Origin: Rhytidiadelphus loreus
Taxonomy: Eukaryota; Streptophyta; Bryopsida; Hypnales; Hylocomiaceae
Assembly (NCBI GenBank): GCA_947034895.1
Contig: OX344765.1
Span: forward strand, 36,337,001-36,401,000
Length of the DNA: 64,000 nt
Direction: 5' to 3'
The position numbers and the translations under genes were made by a program. The notes below the pieces were generated by a model. It was not told the origin of the DNA, did no database searches, and was given only the letters and a program-made list of their open reading frames with translations. Of the stretch, positions 11,401 to 24,229 are shown one piece after another (the stretch's first letter is position 1; every line of letters begins with the position of its first letter).

Positions 11401-12975
11401 TGGAAAGCTGCTATTGAGGAGGAGTATGAATCTTTGCGTAAGAGACAAGTCTCTGGACCTATCGTGAATAATCTTAACTCATGACCTCTTGGATACAAAC
11501 TTGTTTTTGTACGCAAACGAAATGACAAAGGTCAGATTATTCGCTACAAAGTTCGTCTTGTTGCTCAAGGATTTACACAAAAGTTTGGCATTGATTACGA
11601 TATCACGTATTCACCAGTTATGGACACTATTACCTTCCGATATCTTCTCGGAATGGCAGTTCATGCCATTCTTGAGATGTACCTTATGGATGTTATTACA
11701 GCCTATCTTTATGGCTCACTTCATGCAAATATTTATATGAAAATTCCTCCTGGTCTTGAAACCACCAGCCCAAATCCACCTATCTTTGGCAAACATCATG
11801 GCGTGAAATTACAATGCGCATTGTATGGTCTTAAACAATCTGGACGTATGTGGTATCAACGACTGCGACAATTTCTTATTGAACATCATTTCATAAATGA
11901 TGCATTACTTCCATGTCTCTTTATAAAAAGAGACAAAGATGGATTTGTAATTATTGCTGTCTACGTTGATGATTTGAACCTTGTGGGTACCAAATCTGCA
12001 TGTGCTACTGCTACTCAGCTTCTTATTCGCGAGTTTGAAATGAAATTACTTGGCAAAACTTCTTTTTGCATTGGTTTACAAGTTCTACATATGCAAGATG
12101 GCAGCATTTTTCTATCTCAATCTACTTATACCAATCGAATCCTTAAAAAATTCAATATGATTGACGCTTATCCTTTATCTACACCTATGGTTGGTCGAAG
12201 TATCAAAGATGATGATCCGTATCGCCCTTGCGAGGAGGAGGAGGAAACATTGGGTGAACAATATCCATACCTCGCAGCGGTCGGAGCACTATTGTATTTG
12301 GCTACATCCACAAGGCTTGATATTGCATTTGCAGTTAGTGTCCTTGCAAGGCATAGTTCTCGGCCGACACTTCGCCATTGGAATGGAATCAAACATCTTT
12401 TCCGTTACTTGAAAGGAACTGAAGATTTGGGACTTCATTACACTCGATCTGCGGATCCAACATTAGTTGGATATGTTGATGCTGGATATAGATCTGATCC
12501 TGCAACATCCAAATCACAAACGGGTTATGTTTTCTTACGACATGGAGCTGTAATTTCTTGGAAATCAGTGAAGCAAACCATTACTGCTACATCTTCTAAC
12601 CACGCAGAAATTATCACTTTACATGAAGCATCTCGAGAGTGTATTTGGCTACGATCAATTGACAAGTTTATTCTAACAAATTGTGGGTTGTCATATGATG
12701 ATTCTCCAATTGTCTTATATGAAGACAACAGTGCTTGTGTTGCACAAATGCAAGTAGGTTTTGTTAAAGGTGACCGAACAAAACATATTGATCCAAAGTA
12801 TTTCAGTTTTACACATGATTTGATTACTAACAAGGCACTGGAAATCAAGAAAGTGTCATCAGCTGATAATCTTGCTGATCTCTTTACTAAGGCTCTTCCA
12901 TTATCTGTTCATCGCCGACTTATTCATGGCATTGGTATGCGACGACTTAATATTTTAGAGCAAGAGATTCAATAA
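8467..12975 (+). pseudogene. Disrupted copia gag-pol polyprotein
   Basis: Gag begins at ATG 8467. A +1 frameshift lies near 9065-9115, after which the frame carries a CCHC zinc knuckle (CHKCGRIGHLANVC, 9341-9382), a protease (LLDSTTTHTIL), the pre-integrase WHRRLGH and CQACVQGK zinc ligands, and the integrase core (HGD, QMDNAQEF, then the glutamate in NGLAES). In-frame stops are TAG 10034, TAA 10439 (in place of the usual Gln before NGLAE) and TGA 10469. A second frameshift near 10705 leads into frame 1, which has TGA at 11482 just before the reverse transcriptase. RT shows YGLKQSGRMWYQRL and YVDD (11962-11973). RNase H runs to the C-terminus with GYVDAGY, SSNHAE and YEDNSA. With six lesions it cannot make a full polyprotein. 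Confidence 0.93.
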
Positions 12976-13536
12976 GTTTTCTTTATGAAAATTTGTAAAC
13001 CTTTTGATATCGTTCCATAGTTTTTTCCCATTGGGTTTTACTATGAGAATGGATTAATAAAGGTGCTGTACTCTTTTCCTTCATCTGTGGTTTTGTTCTT
13101 GATTATAATCAAGGTTTTCCCAGATAAGGTTTTAATGAGGCAGCAACCGTAAACTCACAAGATTACGGAAATTACATACAAAAGGTGGGGGTCGTGGTGA
13201 GAACCACGGTTTACGATCAATGCTGGAGCTTGTTAACCATCTTGGGGTGCCCTGCATCTTGTCACATCACAGCTCAGGGGTAGGGTAGCGGATCGGCTGT
13301 TTATTCCTGCCTCACTAGCAATGCCAAGCCGTGAGTTTCCCAAATCAGTCGACGAGGCCGATGAGTATCGAACCTCAAACCGATCGGTTGACCATCGACT
13401 TACGAAACCAGCCGACCAAGTCCACGACTTGGCGACAACGACTGGTTTTTGATTGAGTTTATACATACCATCAGCTAGTTTATATTAGATTATTATTTTA
13501 TAATATTTTACTCATATTATGCTGAGTGAGGAGGAG
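12976..13536 (+). other. 3' untranslated region and polypurine tract of the copia element
   Basis: After the RNase H stop the sequence has TTTTTCCCATTGGG and GGTTTTAATGAGGCAGC, which resemble 3' leader sequence of plant copia elements. A GC-richer part (13180-13450) has no recognisable product. The purine-rich GAGTGAGGAGGAG (13524-13536) directly abuts the 3' LTR and is the likely plus-strand primer. Confidence 0.75.
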
Positions 13537-13768
13537 TGTTAAGAAACGTAGTTTCTAATGTGAACGCTCACCATAATGGTGAGTGACACGTGTCATGAGG
13601 ATTAATGGGAATCTTCTTTGACGAATAGGAGAAGACAACTATTCATTGTCTCTCTCCTATTCTTCTATTGTATATACTTCAAACACTTATGAAGTTAAGG
13701 TATTCTTTGAGTGTATTTTGTGTGTCTTAAGTTGCTTTGCAATTTTGTTTCGTATTCTATTCTCAACA
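13537..13768 (+). repeat. 3' LTR of the copia element
   Basis: 232 bp, no difference from the 5' LTR found on direct comparison. It is followed by the target duplication GTCCC (13769-13773). Confidence 0.95.
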
Positions 13769-13990
13769 GTCCCAATTATGGAGATGAGGCAAAGGGCTCG
13801 ATGTTGTAGTTCAGGTTAGAATATCTCCAAGACCCAGCCAATGAAGGGAAGTCTTATAAATAGTTGATGCTTGTCATTGAAAAAATGAAAGAGAAAGGCT
13901 ACAATCAAGATCCAAGTTCACTATGAGCGCTATGAGAGACAACCAAGAAGAGATGTGACGTTATGAGAAGGAGGTTTCTGGAAGGAAGTA

Positions 13991-14399
13991 AGGTAACATG
14001 CTCTAAAAGCGCCCATTTACGGGCTGTTCCACCTTTTTCATATGCTTATGGAGACCGTAAGAATTTTGGATTATTTTTCAGAGAAAGACAAATGAATTTG
14101 CCTGAGAACCCAAGTGGTTTCGTAATTTTCCAAGCATTTTTGAATTACTTATGGATTTTCAAAGATTTCAGGCATAGGCACCTATTTGTGACCATAGGTC
14201 TCCCAAAATGCGTCCACTTGCAACTTGTAAAGAAATTTGCATAAATCAAAGACAATGATTGGCTCTTACAATAGAAAAACAATTTTTCCTTGATGCATTC
14301 AATTGCAATAGTAGTCCATTTAAGGATCACCCCATCTCCATTCTCCACCTAAAATACGGGTGGTTTGAAGAGGATGGGCGCTTTTAGAACACAATACCT
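13991..14399. mobile_element. TA-flanked MITE, TIR AGGTAACATGCTCTAAAAGC
   Basis: The left end AGGTAACATGCTCTAAAAGC is matched by an imperfect inverted copy ending at 14399; both arms continue through GCGCCCAT. TA flanks each end (13989-13990 and 14400-14401). It is related to the MITE at 6929, and the outer AGGTAAC also resembles 45094. No coding capacity. Confidence 0.8.
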
Positions 14400-15394
14400 T
14401 ACCACTTATTATGATGGACGAAAAGAAGGCTCTCACAGGCACCCTAAATTCTAAACCCTAAACTTCACAGGCACAAGTTCTTCGGATGCCAACATTGAAG
14501 CTTCAGTGTAACATTCCATGCTCAAGGAAGTGATGAAGACCTACAGCTTGTGAATCTCGAAAGACTTGGGGCCTCGAGCTTGGGCTCCTACATCTTTTAT
14601 CCAAGATTACTTATCTTTCTCCCATAGCCAGAGGGAGAAGGATTATCAAGATATGTCTTTCACGATGGAAGAACAACTGGTTGTACAATGCAAGGATGTG
14701 CAACTCACAGTCAGCGCGTCTCAAAAGAAATTGATGTCCAGAGAGTAGTAGTTCAGATCCGTTGGGCTTTTTCGACTATGTTGACTACTCATTTCAAAAT
14801 TCTCTCTTCTAATTGGTGAATCACCACTCAAATTTGTTGAAATTTCAGATGAAAATTTTCATTTCTTGCAAGCACGGGAGAAACTTAAAGTGTCCAGCTA
14901 TAAAAATTTTCAAAGAATTCTATAGTCAGCCAATGAAATCATAGTACGTCAAGAATGAAATCATACTCTTTGAAATCTTAGCCTGCCAATGAATCGGATG
15001 TAGTCAATGAATTATTAGTCAAGAATTCCAATGATGACTGAATAGGAAACAGACACACTTATAGAATAGGATAGATACTTATACTAGGAGTAGAATTTGG
15101 ACAGAAAAGGTCACCTGTCCAATTTTCATATTGGATTTCTAACTCTTGTGAGAATGAGAAACCAAACACATTGCTAGGGTTTGTAATGTTTCATCTTCTA
15201 ATTCATTTGTTCACTTTTTTTATTGTTGTTTGTTGCAGATCAGGCAAGATGCAATGAATTGGAAAATAGAGAGTAATTGCACTAGAAAGGTGTGTGCACC
15301 CACAATCACTTGACTATGGGTCAACAATTTGACTGTAAAGACAGAATTATTTTGTCAATATTGAATCTATAGTCAATGTCATTGGAAGGATTGA
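14400..15394. other. Intergenic, no recognised gene
   Basis: A short open frame at 14566-14748 has no recognisable domain. The stretch may contain decayed transposon sequence upstream of the LINE fragment at 15395, but I found no reverse transcriptase motif. Confidence 0.4.
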
Positions 15395-16207
15395 TTTTTT
15401 CAAAGGAACGATAAAGTGTTTAACAACAAAGATTGGTCCCTAGAAAGGCTGTGCAGCTTGCTCTGGAGGGGGATCTTGGACTACGCGGATTGGGTGCATG
15501 TCTGCAACAGGTGCTCCCGCTCCTCCGAAGTTTTGCGGAGGATCCACAACGCTTTAAGGTAAACGAGCCTATGACAGGCAGAATGGCTGGTTTGCCATGT
15601 TCACATTTTTGAAAAAAATTTAAAAAAATTCTCTATGAAGATAAACATGAGGAATGCAGAGAGCAAGTGAAATGTTATTTTTTGGACAAAAAATGAATTT
15701 TTTATGAATTTTTGAAGTCTGTTGTGCAGTTGGCTTTAAAGAATCTGTAGACTACCCCAAATCAGTAGAAAAGTGTTTCCATGATGGTCATCTAACCACC
15801 TAATGCAGTCAAAACATTTTCTAACATGGCTCCAAGATTTCTTAATATGGACATGACATGAAAGAATTACAAAATAACTTTTTACTACCAGTTTACACTG
15901 AAAATGGGTAAGTGTCCTAAGATAGTTACCAATAACTTCATGACCATTTCCCAAGGCTTTGATTATGGCCACAAATTAATCAAATGCAATTCTAACCCCA
16001 TTTATTGGAAAAAGTTTGTCATGGGTTGTTTTAAAACTGTAATGGGTAGTTCTCTAGGAGCCTGTCATAGGAGATTTGCCTGTCATAGACTGGTTTACCT
16101 TAGTTGCATACAGATGTAAGAAGGGGCTCTTCTGCAAGATGGTTGACAGGCATCCCCAGTGGGAACCCCTCAGCCCCTGTACCAACTTTGTGTTTCAACC
16201 GCCCTGA
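15395..16207 (+). pseudogene. LINE-like ORF 3' end, interrupted by a MITE
   Basis: An open frame from 15395 reads RNDKVFNNKDWSLERLCSLL and continues through GILDYADWVHVCN. This resembles the zinc-binding linker region near the C-terminus of plant LINE reverse-transcriptase proteins. It ends at a TAA that is part of the terminal repeat of the MITE at 15557. If the MITE (15557-16100) and one TA are removed, the frame continues from 16103 as VAYRCKKGLFCKM to a TGA at 16205-16207. The in-frame continuation supports both the coding origin and the MITE boundaries. Assignment to LINE is by character only. No upstream RT core was found. Confidence 0.5.
15557..16100. mobile_element. TA-flanked MITE inserted in the LINE-like ORF
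   Basis: AGGTAAACGAGCCTATGACAGGC on the left pairs imperfectly with the inverted right end (…GCCTGTCATAGACTGGTTTACCT). TA flanks each end (15555-15556, 16101-16102). Removing the element plus one TA restores an open frame in the host ORF, which directly supports a TA target duplication (Tc1/mariner-like). Confidence 0.85.
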
Positions 16208-16500
16208 ATTTGTCCCTGAATTTGTCCCTGGGCTCCTGCAACTGCGTTTGGCCGTTGTGCATTCATCCTCGGCTGCGCTGGTCTGTGTTACGGCTTCTGT
16301 CCCTCATTTGGTCCGGATGTGTCTTAGTCTGTTCTGGTCGGTCCTGGTCCTACTAGTCTTGTCCCGCCAGGCCACTTGTGGCTGGTGTTATAGTTTTCTT
16401 TCTTTTGTATCAAGTTTGTATTTGCAACATGGCTTTCCATGGTTAAGCTTAAGTTATGCATCAACATTTACTCAATTGTGCTCATCTTTATGAGCTCATA
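16208..16500 (+). other. GC-richer tail, likely LINE 3' untranslated region
   Basis: This stretch is GC-rich compared with its surroundings and contains repeated TGGTC/CTGTT-like words up to about 16400, then becomes T-rich. Its position directly after the LINE-like ORF suggests a 3' untranslated region. Open frames over it look non-biological. Confidence 0.35.
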
Positions 16501-17838
16501 ACTTATCTTATGTTGCTTGTACATAATTATTCATTCATGAGCCTGTACTACTAGAGTATCCATTCATATGTTGTTGTACCTGATGAAATTAGTCTATACT
16601 TTGTGCAAAAATTGATGTCAAATCATAAGTCCATATATGCATTTCAATTTCCCAAACTGATTGCAAGCTTTATTAGTACATGATGATGGTTGATTTTGCC
16701 TTGATTAGTTCTAATCAATCTCTATTAATCAATATTATTGCTCTCACTTTGAGATATTTGAAAATTCTTACCAAGCAGGAAATGGACTATGCACTCCAGT
16801 GACTCCACTTGTTTACATGTGCAAAAAAAAGTCACAAGATTCTAAATTCAACTATGTTTAGGTTTTGGTGAAGCTACCTTGCATTGAGGGAGCTTCATCG
16901 GGCAAGAGGCTGCAACACCATAAGGCATACAACATGGATTGTATCTATATCAATGTTGGGCCTCTTCTGAATAGGAACTATCACATAGAATTATGTACAT
17001 TCATAGGACATAGGTATAATTTGGCATAGGACCCTAATAAAAAGTTTTACAAAATTGTAACAAACAAAGAATAGTTTGGTTTCATGTGTGAGTGGTTTGG
17101 TTGGGATTGGTAGATATAGATGGATGAGATATTGAAGCAATTTGAACCTTCATATAAATTTTGAGGCCTTAATCCCTAAGAATCTCTAGCATTTGGGCGT
17201 CAAAGGATTTGAAGTGTTATAGATGTAAATGCCACTAAGGTATAGAAATCTAAAAAAAAAACATGTGAAGCTAAACTTCCTTTCAAACATTCCAAACAAT
17301 TTAGATTGGCATGAAAATTCTACCACAATAACTAGACTTCAAGGAGAATCTAACACAACCAAAATTGATTGAAAACTAACATTGGATGTAGGAGATACAT
17401 TATTCAAAATTCGTAATTTTTGCACTTGGCCAAGTGCATTAATTGTATCACAAAATAGGTGCATTTTTTTTACTTTCAAAAAAATGGTATACCATTTTCA
17501 CAAGTGATTTTGAATTTTTTCCCTTGCACATTACACAATATCAACCTTCCATTTCTGCTACCTATAGTACACTTGTATGTAAGATTTATTTAAAAATGCA
17601 ATAACTAATTGTAAAAATTTGTAATTTTCCAATACAAGTCCCTTGAAGTTGTAGGCATCAAAATAAAGTTTGGTGAAATCAAATTGAACTTGTGAACTTT
17701 GAATGGCTTCCAAGAAATCAATACATCTTGAATTGATGTGAAATTTTTACTACAATGATGACCAATCATTAGTCATTTCTATGACATATATAGAAAGTCT
17801 ACCAAAAAATTCAATGCTTCAATGCTTTTCTAAACTCT
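16501..17838. other. Intergenic, nothing recognised
   Basis: AT-rich DNA with no long open frame, no clear inverted repeat and no RNA gene. Confidence 0.5.
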
Positions 17839-18600
17839 CGCTATAAGAAACCCGCATTTTCTTGGACGTTAGCAACAAACAAGGATGTTTTTCAAAACAC
17901 GAGCACAAAGATGGGATTGCAGCTATAGGAGGTAGGATTGAGTTGGATGTTTCAAAAAATGTTTGGATGTCACAATTGGAACAAGTTGATTTCCTATACA
18001 ACGGTGATGTTCTAAAAGACATTGACATTAGATGAGATCCGGGGGGGCTGGAGGGCTACTTCAGGCTTGTTCTAGCTCCGTTCTCCCCGGTCTCATCAAT
18101 TTAAATCCTTAAAATGAAAAACAAAGTTTTTTGTTTTGTTTTGTTTTTCCAAAAAAAATGACTTGACAGTCGCTTGGCCAGGTTAGCGTAGCTTGTGGAT
18201 GGTGGGTTTTGGTGGGTTTCCAAATAGGAACTCACAACCCTTTAGAGTAGGAAAGAAGCATGTAATGAAAAAACATAGTTGTGTTCTATACAACATCCAA
18301 GAAAACATAGAAATGCCACGTTGGCAAGAGTTTTTGGTTTAACTTTGGATAAATTAGAAAAAGTTACTATGGTTTGAGGTAAAACCCTAATTGAATGTTA
18401 AATGTAGGAGAAGGACAACCACTTGACAAGTTTTAAGATAAAAATTAAAAAATTAAAAAAAACTAAGAAATTTTAAAAGTGCCAACTAATGTGGCATTTG
18501 ATGAGGTGGCATGCCACATCAACACACTTAAAGGTCATTTGAAAATTTGAACAGTGTTTTTTTAGACATCAACTAAGATATAAGTGGCCTTTTCCCCCTT
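17839..18600. mobile_element. Remnant of the CACTA-type element seen at 5551
   Basis: The left end CGCTATAAGAAACCCGC is a one-base variant of CACTATAAGAAAC. Interior blocks such as GCCACGTTGGCAAGAG and AACTTTGGATAA align with 5890-5930 of the 5551 element. The right end is not clear; my end coordinate is approximate. Confidence 0.5.
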
Positions 18601-18608
18601 AAACCAAA

Positions 18609-18802
18609 CACTAGTAGAAAACGCAAGAATTTTGACAGAATTCCATTGATTTGGTCGCCTTGTCCTGGTCACTATTATGTTGATTTCAATAGAAATTTGC
18701 TGAAAATTAACAAATTTTTGTTGAAATCAACAAAACAATGATTAGGACAACACAACCAAATCAACATAATTCTATTTAAATTCTTGAGTTTTCTACCTAG
18801 TG
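18609..18802. mobile_element. CACTA-type MITE with AAA target duplication
   Basis: It starts CACTAGTAGAAAACGCAAG and ends CTTGAGTTTTCTACCTAGTG, 194 bp, and folds back over most of its length. Both flanks are AAA (18606-18608, 18803-18805). The interior repeats of GTTGATTT and AAATCAAC link it to the elements at 62756 and 62895. Confidence 0.88.
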
Positions 18803-21389
18803 AAATGACCAAATCTAAATCTTAAATTTTGGTAGGAATTGAGACACATAGATTTGTGAATCAAAAGCAAGTTCAACATGTAAGACTTATATTGAGGTAT
18901 CACTTCAGGTGGAGTGGTTCAGTTATGGAAATCTTTATTTAAAACATTGTACTTTTGCACCCATCACGAACCAAACAATTGTAATCACCTACATAAAGTA
19001 ATCACCTACATCAATATGTTGGTCACTTTTACAATTCAAATGCTTTTGCAATATTTAAAATTAGATAACCTTCTAAGCCTTGAGAAGGTTATAAGACATA
19101 ACTAATGCTATGTTGTTTTTTTGATTAAAAAACTTTCTGAATTGAATATTTTGGTTCATTAAGTGTTTACAATAATATGGATTACAACCCTTTCCATCTA
19201 ACTACTTAATGAAATTTTACTCAATACCAATAATCAATTGACTTTATGTTGTAATTACTCATTGAGATATCTACTTGTAAATTTAATAGGGGCATCAAGT
19301 GCAAACATTCAATTTCAAAAATAGAAATGATTATATTCAAAGAGTCAAAAACTCTATCTAAGTTTAGGCAAGTATTTAAATGGAGATGAAATGTTGGACT
19401 AAATATCATATTTGGTTAGGGTCAATACATTTAGAAAATTGTCTCAAAAGTTGTTGCATAAAGTATCTATTGTTTCATCTCAATATATATCATAGGATTC
19501 CCTTTTTTGATGTTGTAATCAACTATGGCAACAAGAACTAGTACTAGTGTCTAATTGAATTGTGAAATGTAGATTATCTACATTTATTGACCTTATAATA
19601 CAAACAAACTTTGAAAGAAACCTATAAATCCATTAGAGGATATAATCCTCAATATGATCATAAGCCCCAACCAATGATCCCATAATGGGTTCAAAGTAAC
19701 TAGCCAAATGTTAATTTTTGGAAGATATTTTTTTAAATTTACACTTAGGGCATGAAGAAATTAAGTAGCAATTGAGTGAAATTTAGCAAGTTTTGGGATT
19801 ACTGGCTCCAATACATCCTAATCAATACACACTAATCAACACATTTAAATGACTCTCTAAGACTTCATCTTCTTGCAAGCCTCAAATACTTAGCCCATTA
19901 AGAAAATCCCAAAGATTGAATTTGATATTGAAACAACTCTAAACCAATATACAATAAAAGTAAGGTAGGGTCAACACTTCTTTGTACTATCAAATATATA
20001 TATTCTAAAATGTAAGATTGAACAAATTCAAGAAATAATTTTTCTTTCTAATATTCTTTTTTCTACTATACAAATTCTTTTTTGTTTGGAAAAAACAATT
20101 TTCCTAAAATTTTGGCCTCTATTTTTAGAATTATTTTTTGCCAAACTTGCCCTATAACTACAATGTATTGCTTTCAATATTGGCTCTATATTAACACTAA
20201 GATAGTATTCAAACAATATTGAAATGAAAATTATAGGTTGTATTAAAAGAAATCAATATTTTTGATAATTATAGCTACACCATTCTTCATATTATCAACA
20301 TAAATTTTGATAATAACAAGTTCAATACCGTAGTGTACTTTATCATCTTGAATCTATATTGAATAGTGGTAGGGTTCGATTTGGAAAGGAATTGGCCAAA
20401 TCAAATGATTAAATAATTTGAATGTTTAATCATTTAGAACTTGAGATGCACAAGTTGACAATTTATATGGCGAAAGTTCAATAGTTTTTAGCTTCACTTA
20501 GTAGACCTAGATATCTTAAAGACCATGGTTACCCTAAAACTTGTAAGGAAATTAAATGATTCGACTACAAGCACAATTGGAACAATAGATAGAGGACTGT
20601 TGTTTTTATTGTGAATTTGAATGATGTCTCAATTATAAGGAGCCTTTGAAGATAAAAATTCAAGTTCATGTGAAGACCAAGAAGTTTCTTTTTTCAAAGA
20701 AGCATCAAGCATGTTGCTATTAATGGACAAAGATAGAAAATAATGTGAGAAGATGACATTCATTGGAATAATGTCATTTTTTTACCATTTTCCCTACAAT
20801 CAGTAGTATCCATAGCAATATTATTAGAAACAAAGTGGAGTATCACTTGGAGGTGCATGTGTAGTTTAGGTATTGGTAAAAACAAGGAAGGAAGCATAAT
20901 AGTTTGAGTGGTATGATTTGGAAAGGAATTGGTAAACTTCATTTCATGATATTTAGAAGAGAGAACTAATAAATACTATATATACAAAGCAAGATTTAGA
21001 AAGAAGAAAACTTTATTTTTCAATTTAGTAACAATCTCAAATTCACTCTACATCAAAAGGACACATTATAAAACTATGTAGGCTCTATTTTAGATCAATG
21101 CCTTGATGTCATTTTTGAGTCTCTTGAGATCTAGTAAAGACAAGTATGAGTGTTTTTTGTCATGGTAATACAACCTACAACAAGGGCTCATAACTAGTAC
21201 TCCGTAGTACATTAATTTAGTAGTAAACACAATTTTTTTTGAGGCGACCATGACTCTGGACTATTTGGAGTGTTATCTAAGTTAGAAGTAGTCTTTCCAA
21301 AAAAATTAAGGAAAAAGTAGTATGGACTTTATAGCTTGTAAGGGTCATATGATTGGATTTTAAAATAAAGGGTGCTTTACACCATTTTC
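18803..21389. other. AT-rich intergenic DNA, no gene seen
   Basis: Only short open frames without motifs. No convincing repeat boundary or RNA gene. Confidence 0.5.
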
Positions 21390-22140
21390 ATATCTCCAAA
21401 GTTTTATGTGTGTATTGGTTATTGAAACAACCACCAATCCACTATGATTTTTATTAATGTACCAGAGGCATCAAATGCTAAAAAAATCAATATCCAACTT
21501 CAAGTCCTTCAATATTTCAAATCAAACAAACACTTGTTATCATGGAAATAAGAAATTTGTATCAATAAAAAACGTTGACTGGCACTACAAACAAGTGCAC
21601 CAAGAAGTGCCCCCCAAAATTTGCACTTGATCCTTGCATGTATAATCTCATACATAGTGCAACATTAGATTTTGAGTCTAAAACCTAAAATTATTAGACA
21701 TGTTGTAAATCAATCTAGCTAAGAAAAAAATTTACTAATCTTTGAACAATTGAAATTTTTTTGTTGATTTTGTTTTATTCATCATTTTATGAAGAGGTAT
21801 CATTTTGAAGCCATTTGAGTTTCAAACCACCAAAGAATTTTTGGAATTATGGTAGCAGTGCCTATTACCATGCACTTATACAATTTCACATACTTCAATG
21901 TGGGATCAATACATGAGACTATTATTAATACATTGGCAATTGAGTATCATAATTTTTTTTAAATCATAATTTTTTAAATATGTATAAGTACACTATGAAT
22001 TTTTTGAAACTCAACTTCATGATTTATCCAAAACCATTTTTTTCATTCTTATACACACTTAGAATATTTAAGATTATTTATATCTAATATTTTCAAGGTC
22101 AATTTATACTTCAAGTTGGTTTTAGGTACTTCCAATTTTA
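21390..22140. repeat. Segmental duplication, copy A
   Basis: This segment aligns along its length with 24230-24341 plus 25613-26225 (copy B). Shared blocks include TATTGAAACAACCA, GAAGCCATTTGAG, GTGCCTATTACCAT and CTTCAAGTTGGTTTTAGG. Copy A lacks the solo LTR present in copy B, so it is a paralogous empty site. Confidence 0.85.
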
Positions 22141-23673
22141 GACACTTCCAAACATTTGTAGACACAATGTAGACTATGTTTGCTATAGGGCTTCTGTCAA
22201 CTACTCAACTTGCAGAAGACATAAGTACATTATTGATTTAAGGTCCATAGCAAGTGAGTGTAGAATTAAGGCTTATGCATCATGTATGGATGTACTTGAG
22301 TCATTTGTCAACATAGTTGTGTCAGTTACTATCTAAATCAAAGATTTCCAAAGCAACAATTTGAAGCAATATAATTTTATCAAATTATAGGTGATAGTTT
22401 AGATGTAAATATTTCTACTAGTTGGTCCACTAGTAGGAAAGTGTGTGTAGTTCAAATACCTATATATTTGAAGCCTCAAACTATCAACACAAATTTTCTA
22501 TACACTTGACTTGCAACACTAGATAAATTTCATACTATTTGAGAGACTATCTCTAATCAAATATCTATGGAAAAACCTTCTCTCAAACAATTTGGCATAA
22601 AATCTACCAAATGCATATATACTCCTAAATTGTCATGGAACGTCTCCACAACCACTTTCAAATCCTAGCATCGACATCTTTGCAATTCAACTTTGTCCTT
22701 ATTTGAAAAAACAAAGTTCAAGAGACCCTTGCCAAATTGTTGATTTCACGTAGTCATTGCCAACAAAATAGTTTATATCACAATTAGATGGCATTGTTCA
22801 AATACAAAAGTCAACTAATAAAATCAACAAATTCTTTACATGTATGAAAATTTCATGAGAACCAGAATTCTCTATAGCCATGCAATTGGTGATGATGCCA
22901 ATTGTCTATTGTAGTTGTCTTTGACCCTTGTACAACTTACTCTTTAATTCTTTGTTACAACTCAAGTCAACATTTATAGGAAAAATTTCTAGGAATATTG
23001 CCCCTCTGCAATGTGGCTCTAGTTCATTTCTTTAATTGTAGTTTGTAAGCTTATTGCTTGTGAGGGTTGTGCAAGTAGAAAAATCCTCCTAAATAACTTG
23101 TGAGAGTTGGCTAACTAGGTAGGGACACAAAATGCTAGTGAATATGGCTATAACATGTGTGCATCAAAATCAACAATCTTCCTTGATAGGATTTTTGTAA
23201 AGTAAGATTCCTCATTTTCATCTACACTAAAAGTGAACATTATCAAATCTTACTTGTGTTGTGATCATGATCTAGATTGACTTTGTTACAAATTTCATAA
23301 TTGTTGACATTAAAGGGGGAATTTTATTGGTATAGAAGAGATGTTAACCATTGAGTTTGAATGATTGCAACATTTTTGAGTTGTCAACTTGAAAAAAGTG
23401 TTATTAGTATTGTCCAATTGAACCCCTAAACTAAATCAGAAAGCCCACTTTGGGGTTCTTGAAATTTTAGACACATTTTCATGTACTCAATGTATGAAAG
23501 TGATTTCTAAATAAAAGTATGTAACTATGTACTACATGAACATTGTGAATACCTTGAATCCAAAATCCAAAAAAATCATTCAAAGTATTTTTGTTTGAGA
23601 TATGACATTCCAAGTAGTTTTAATTTGAACTAAGGTAGTTCCAAAATGTAGATTAACAAAGGAAATTGAGTAG
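22141..23673. other. AT-rich intergenic DNA, no gene seen
   Basis: No coding potential or clear element. Short open frames only. Confidence 0.5.
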
Positions 23674-23918
23674 ATGGCCAATTTCGTTAAAATGGCGGTA
23701 TTCCACATGCCATTTTAATGGAATATCTTCTACAAAAGAGAATAAGTGTGCCATGATAGGGTCATAAATGTGCCAATTTTATGCCTAGCACATTCAAATC
23801 ACTCTTAGTTCACACATTTCCACTCCCCTCGAACAATCTTTCCATTGTTTTCATTCTTTCAGTGGTTTCATTCTGTGCCATTTTAATGGAATACTGCCAT
23901 TTTAACGAAATTGACCAT
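23674..23918. mobile_element. Fold-back MITE with GTAG flanks
   Basis: Left end ATGGCCAATTTCGTTAAAAT pairs with the right end ATTTTAACGAAATTGACCAT; arms are about 30 bp. The 4-bp GTAG flanks both sides (23670-23673, 23919-23922). GCCATTTTAATGGAAT occurs as an internal repeat at both ends. Superfamily is not clear from these features. Confidence 0.75.
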
Positions 23919-24229
23919 GTAGATAGTTGTTTGTATTTGGTCTAATGGGCCTATTCTTAGACAATGGGTTTATTGGTGGTAGTCAATCACTTGATCAGTG
24001 AGCACACATGCCTACATCAAAAAGGCAATATTTCTTCCTTAGAGATCAATACCATGCAAAGCCAATGGTTATAGTGGATGTAGGAAATGTGGACATTGAA
24101 CAATTGCAATACATAATTTAGTGATAAAAGTGCCACAATCTTTGCATTTCTCTTCATTATGTTAAACACTTAAAAATGAAAACATAGATGGCTAAATATC
24201 TTATGGTTATCTTCATTGATTACATTATT

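Larger units (their letters stand above)
7412..13768 (+). mobile_element. Complete Ty1/copia LTR retrotransposon (Ale/Retrofit-like), coding region broken
   Basis: The element is 6357 bp, bounded by two 232-bp LTRs that are identical as read by eye, and flanked by the 5-bp target duplication GTCCC (7407-7411 and 13769-13773). LTRs start TGTTAAG and end CTCAACA. Domain order is gag, protease, integrase, reverse transcriptase, RNase H, which is the copia order. Identical LTRs imply a recent insertion, yet the polyprotein carries four in-frame stops and two frameshifts. It was therefore probably copied in trans by a working relative, unless the breaks are sequencing errors. The lineage (Ale/Retrofit) is inferred from the overall protein character. 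Confidence 0.95.

Noticed and set aside
13340..13400. Possible hammerhead ribozyme near the end of the copia element (GAGG-CCGATGAG-TATC-GAAC-CTC).
   Set aside because: The core differs from CUGAUGA...GAAA at two required positions and there is no proper stem II.
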